Source of the DNA: UBA4971 sp900019985
GTDB lineage: Bacteria > Bacillota > SHA-98 > UBA4971
Direction: 5' to 3'
Length of the DNA: 64,000 nt
NCBI GenBank assembly: GCA_050949175.1
Contig: JBMNFG010000009.1
Span: 1 to 64,000, forward strand
Shown: positions 63,190-64,000 of the stretch, one piece after another
Position numbering within the stretch: position 1 is the stretch's first letter
Layout: each line of letters starts with the position of its first letter
Translations under genes and position numbers: made by a program
The notes under the pieces: model-generated
Seen by the model: only the letters and a program-made list of their open reading frames with translations
Database searches by the model: none
What the model was told of the DNA's origin: nothing

Positions 63190-63247
63190 AGCGCAAAGCA
63201 AAGCGCAGAGCAAAGCGCAGAGCAAAACTCAGAGCAAAGCGGGTCAG
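63188..63247. repeat. 12-bp minisatellite at the permease 2 stop codon
   Basis: Five units of AAAGCGCAGAGC type (63188, 63200, 63212, 63224, 63236), the first overlapping the TAA. The second and third copies are identical; the fourth and fifth have drifted. Confidence 0.85.
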
Positions 63248-63429
63248 TCAGTGCCTTCCGAAGTGGTAGTCCGTCCGGATCAGCCGCTAACTCTTGAATG
63301 AACCGCAAACTTAACCTGTGCTGAACTATGCTTTAGAGGCGCTCTACTTCATAAGACATGAAGGAAGTGGGGTGCTTCTTTTTGTGTTTCCTGTGGGGCT
63401 TCTGCTTTTCTTTCTAGTTTCTTAGTGTC

Positions 63430-64000
63430 TTATCGTTGTACTGCTGATTCGTTTGCGATTATTGCTGCACCGTATGCACCTGCAAACTGAGACATTTCAG
63501 GGACCGTGACTTTGAGTGCAAGTTTCTTCTCAAGTGAGAGCCTGACTCCTTCGTTTTTGCTGACTCCGCCGGTCATGACGACACGAGGGACAAGCCCGAC
63601 TCTGTGGATCATTCCAAGGAGCCTTTCAGCTACTGCATCGCATAACCCGCGGATAATCGTATCAAGGGCAATCCCCGCAGACAGCAGGCTGATTACCTCA
63701 GACTCAGCAAATACTGTGCATGTGCTTGAGATATTAGCCGGTCTTTTTGCAGTCTTCCACATACGCCCGAAGTCGAAAAGGGACACGCCCAGACGTTCAG
63801 CCATCACCTCAAGGAACCTACCTGTCCCTGCAGCACATTTATCATTCATTACAAAGTCGGCTACCATTCCGTCTTCATCAAGACGGATGACTTTGGAGTC
63901 TTGACCGCCGATATCTATTATGAGACGGGCTCCGGAGGCCAAAGCTTTAGCTCCGCGGCTGTGGCACGTGATTTCCGTGACTGTCTTGTCTGCCTCTTTA
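63430..64000 (-). CDS. 2-hydroxyacyl-CoA dehydratase activator (HgdC-type), C-terminal part
   Basis: The frame is open to the window end, so the N-terminus is missing. The visible ~190 residues include EITCHSRGAKAL, LIIDIGGQDSKVIRLD, VMNDKCAAGTGRFLEVMA with a cluster-ligand Cys, the second Cys in SSTCTVFAESEVISLLSAG, and VVMTGGVSKNEGVRLSLE. This is the ASKHA-fold, [4Fe-4S] ATPase that injects an electron into 2-hydroxyglutaryl- or lactoyl-type CoA dehydratases or benzoyl-CoA-type reductases. The dehydratase itself would lie beyond the window. Confidence 0.93.
   Translation of the reverse strand, partial: KEADKTVTEITCHSRGAKALASGARLIIDIGGQDSKVIRLDEDGMVADFVMNDKCAAGTGRFLEVMAERLGVSLFDFGRMWKTAKRPANISSTCTVFAESEVISLLSAGIALDTIIRGLCDAVAERLLGMIHRVGLVPRVVMTGGVSKNEGVRLSLEKKLALKVTVPEMSQFAGAYGAAIIANESAVQR

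Overview
The window reads as chromosome of an anaerobic, diderm member of the Bacillota. Pointing to Bacillota are the T-box leader on serS, the FMN riboswitch, the ECF vitamin transporter S components, the PdxS route to PLP, the dusB-greA-lysS neighbourhood, strong GGAGG ribosome-binding sites and many TTG/GTG starts. An outer membrane is implied by two TolC-type proteins with a periplasmic adaptor, a signal-peptide-bearing predicted beta-barrel ending in Trp, and a LolA-like protein next to an MMPL pump. Anaerobiosis is implied by a four-subunit pyruvate/2-oxoacid:ferredoxin oxidoreductase and a 2-hydroxyacyl-CoA dehydratase activator. Limnochordia-like lineages fit, but that placement is inference.

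Layout. 1-6880: a tRNA-Leu end, then a TetR-controlled envelope operon (tetR, MMPL pump, LolA-like, outer-membrane barrel, SYLF protein) with a TetR-type operator. 6940-12888: tex, two ECF S components, a THEP1-type NTPase, a methyltransferase, a GDT1 half-protein, coaX. 12947-14696: a two-gene ABC-2 exporter on the minus strand. 15148-21180: hflX, dusB, an HTH protein, a conserved protein of unknown role, greA, lysS; then tRNA-Ala. 21435-25960: an SDH-type membrane protease and three PLP-related genes (patB-like, pdxS, glyA). 26290-31305: the oxidoreductase operon, T-box-serS and tRNA-Ser(UGA). 31311-36420: a nitrate/sulfonate-type ABC importer, a DUF441 protein and an MFS carrier. 36847-38173: tRNA-Ser(GCU) and ygeW. 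38822-44519: a decaying block of two disrupted serine-hydrolase paralogues and a damaged amidohydrolase. 44556-45452: a toxin-antitoxin pair and tRNA-Arg. 45535-51036: a MacA/MacB/TolC-like exporter operon without its ATPase. 51481-51879: an IscU/NifU scaffold gene. 52031-53230: a striking array of 22 dyads. 53356-57870: a LysM protein, minisatellites, hutH, FMN riboswitch and ribU. 58116-63189: an ABC importer with a DUF3798 binding protein. 63430-64000: the partial dehydratase activator.

The strongest candidate for something undescribed is the 1.2-kb array at 52031-53230. It holds 22 copies of a 23-bp dyad (consensus arms AATGGCTCA / TGAGCCATT) at a period of exactly 53 bp in 17 of 21 intervals. 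Two of the other intervals are 64 bp, one is 65 bp and one is 83 bp. 53 bp is five helical turns and 64 bp is six. Paired compensating changes keep the dyads intact while the 30-bp linkers have drifted. It ends at a strong terminator, encodes no convincing protein and is not a normal CRISPR. Several other intergenic regions carry older-looking tandem repeats of other periods (12, 18, 20-21, 40 and 42-43 bp), so the genome seems prone to making such arrays. Only this one shows conserved dyad symmetry.
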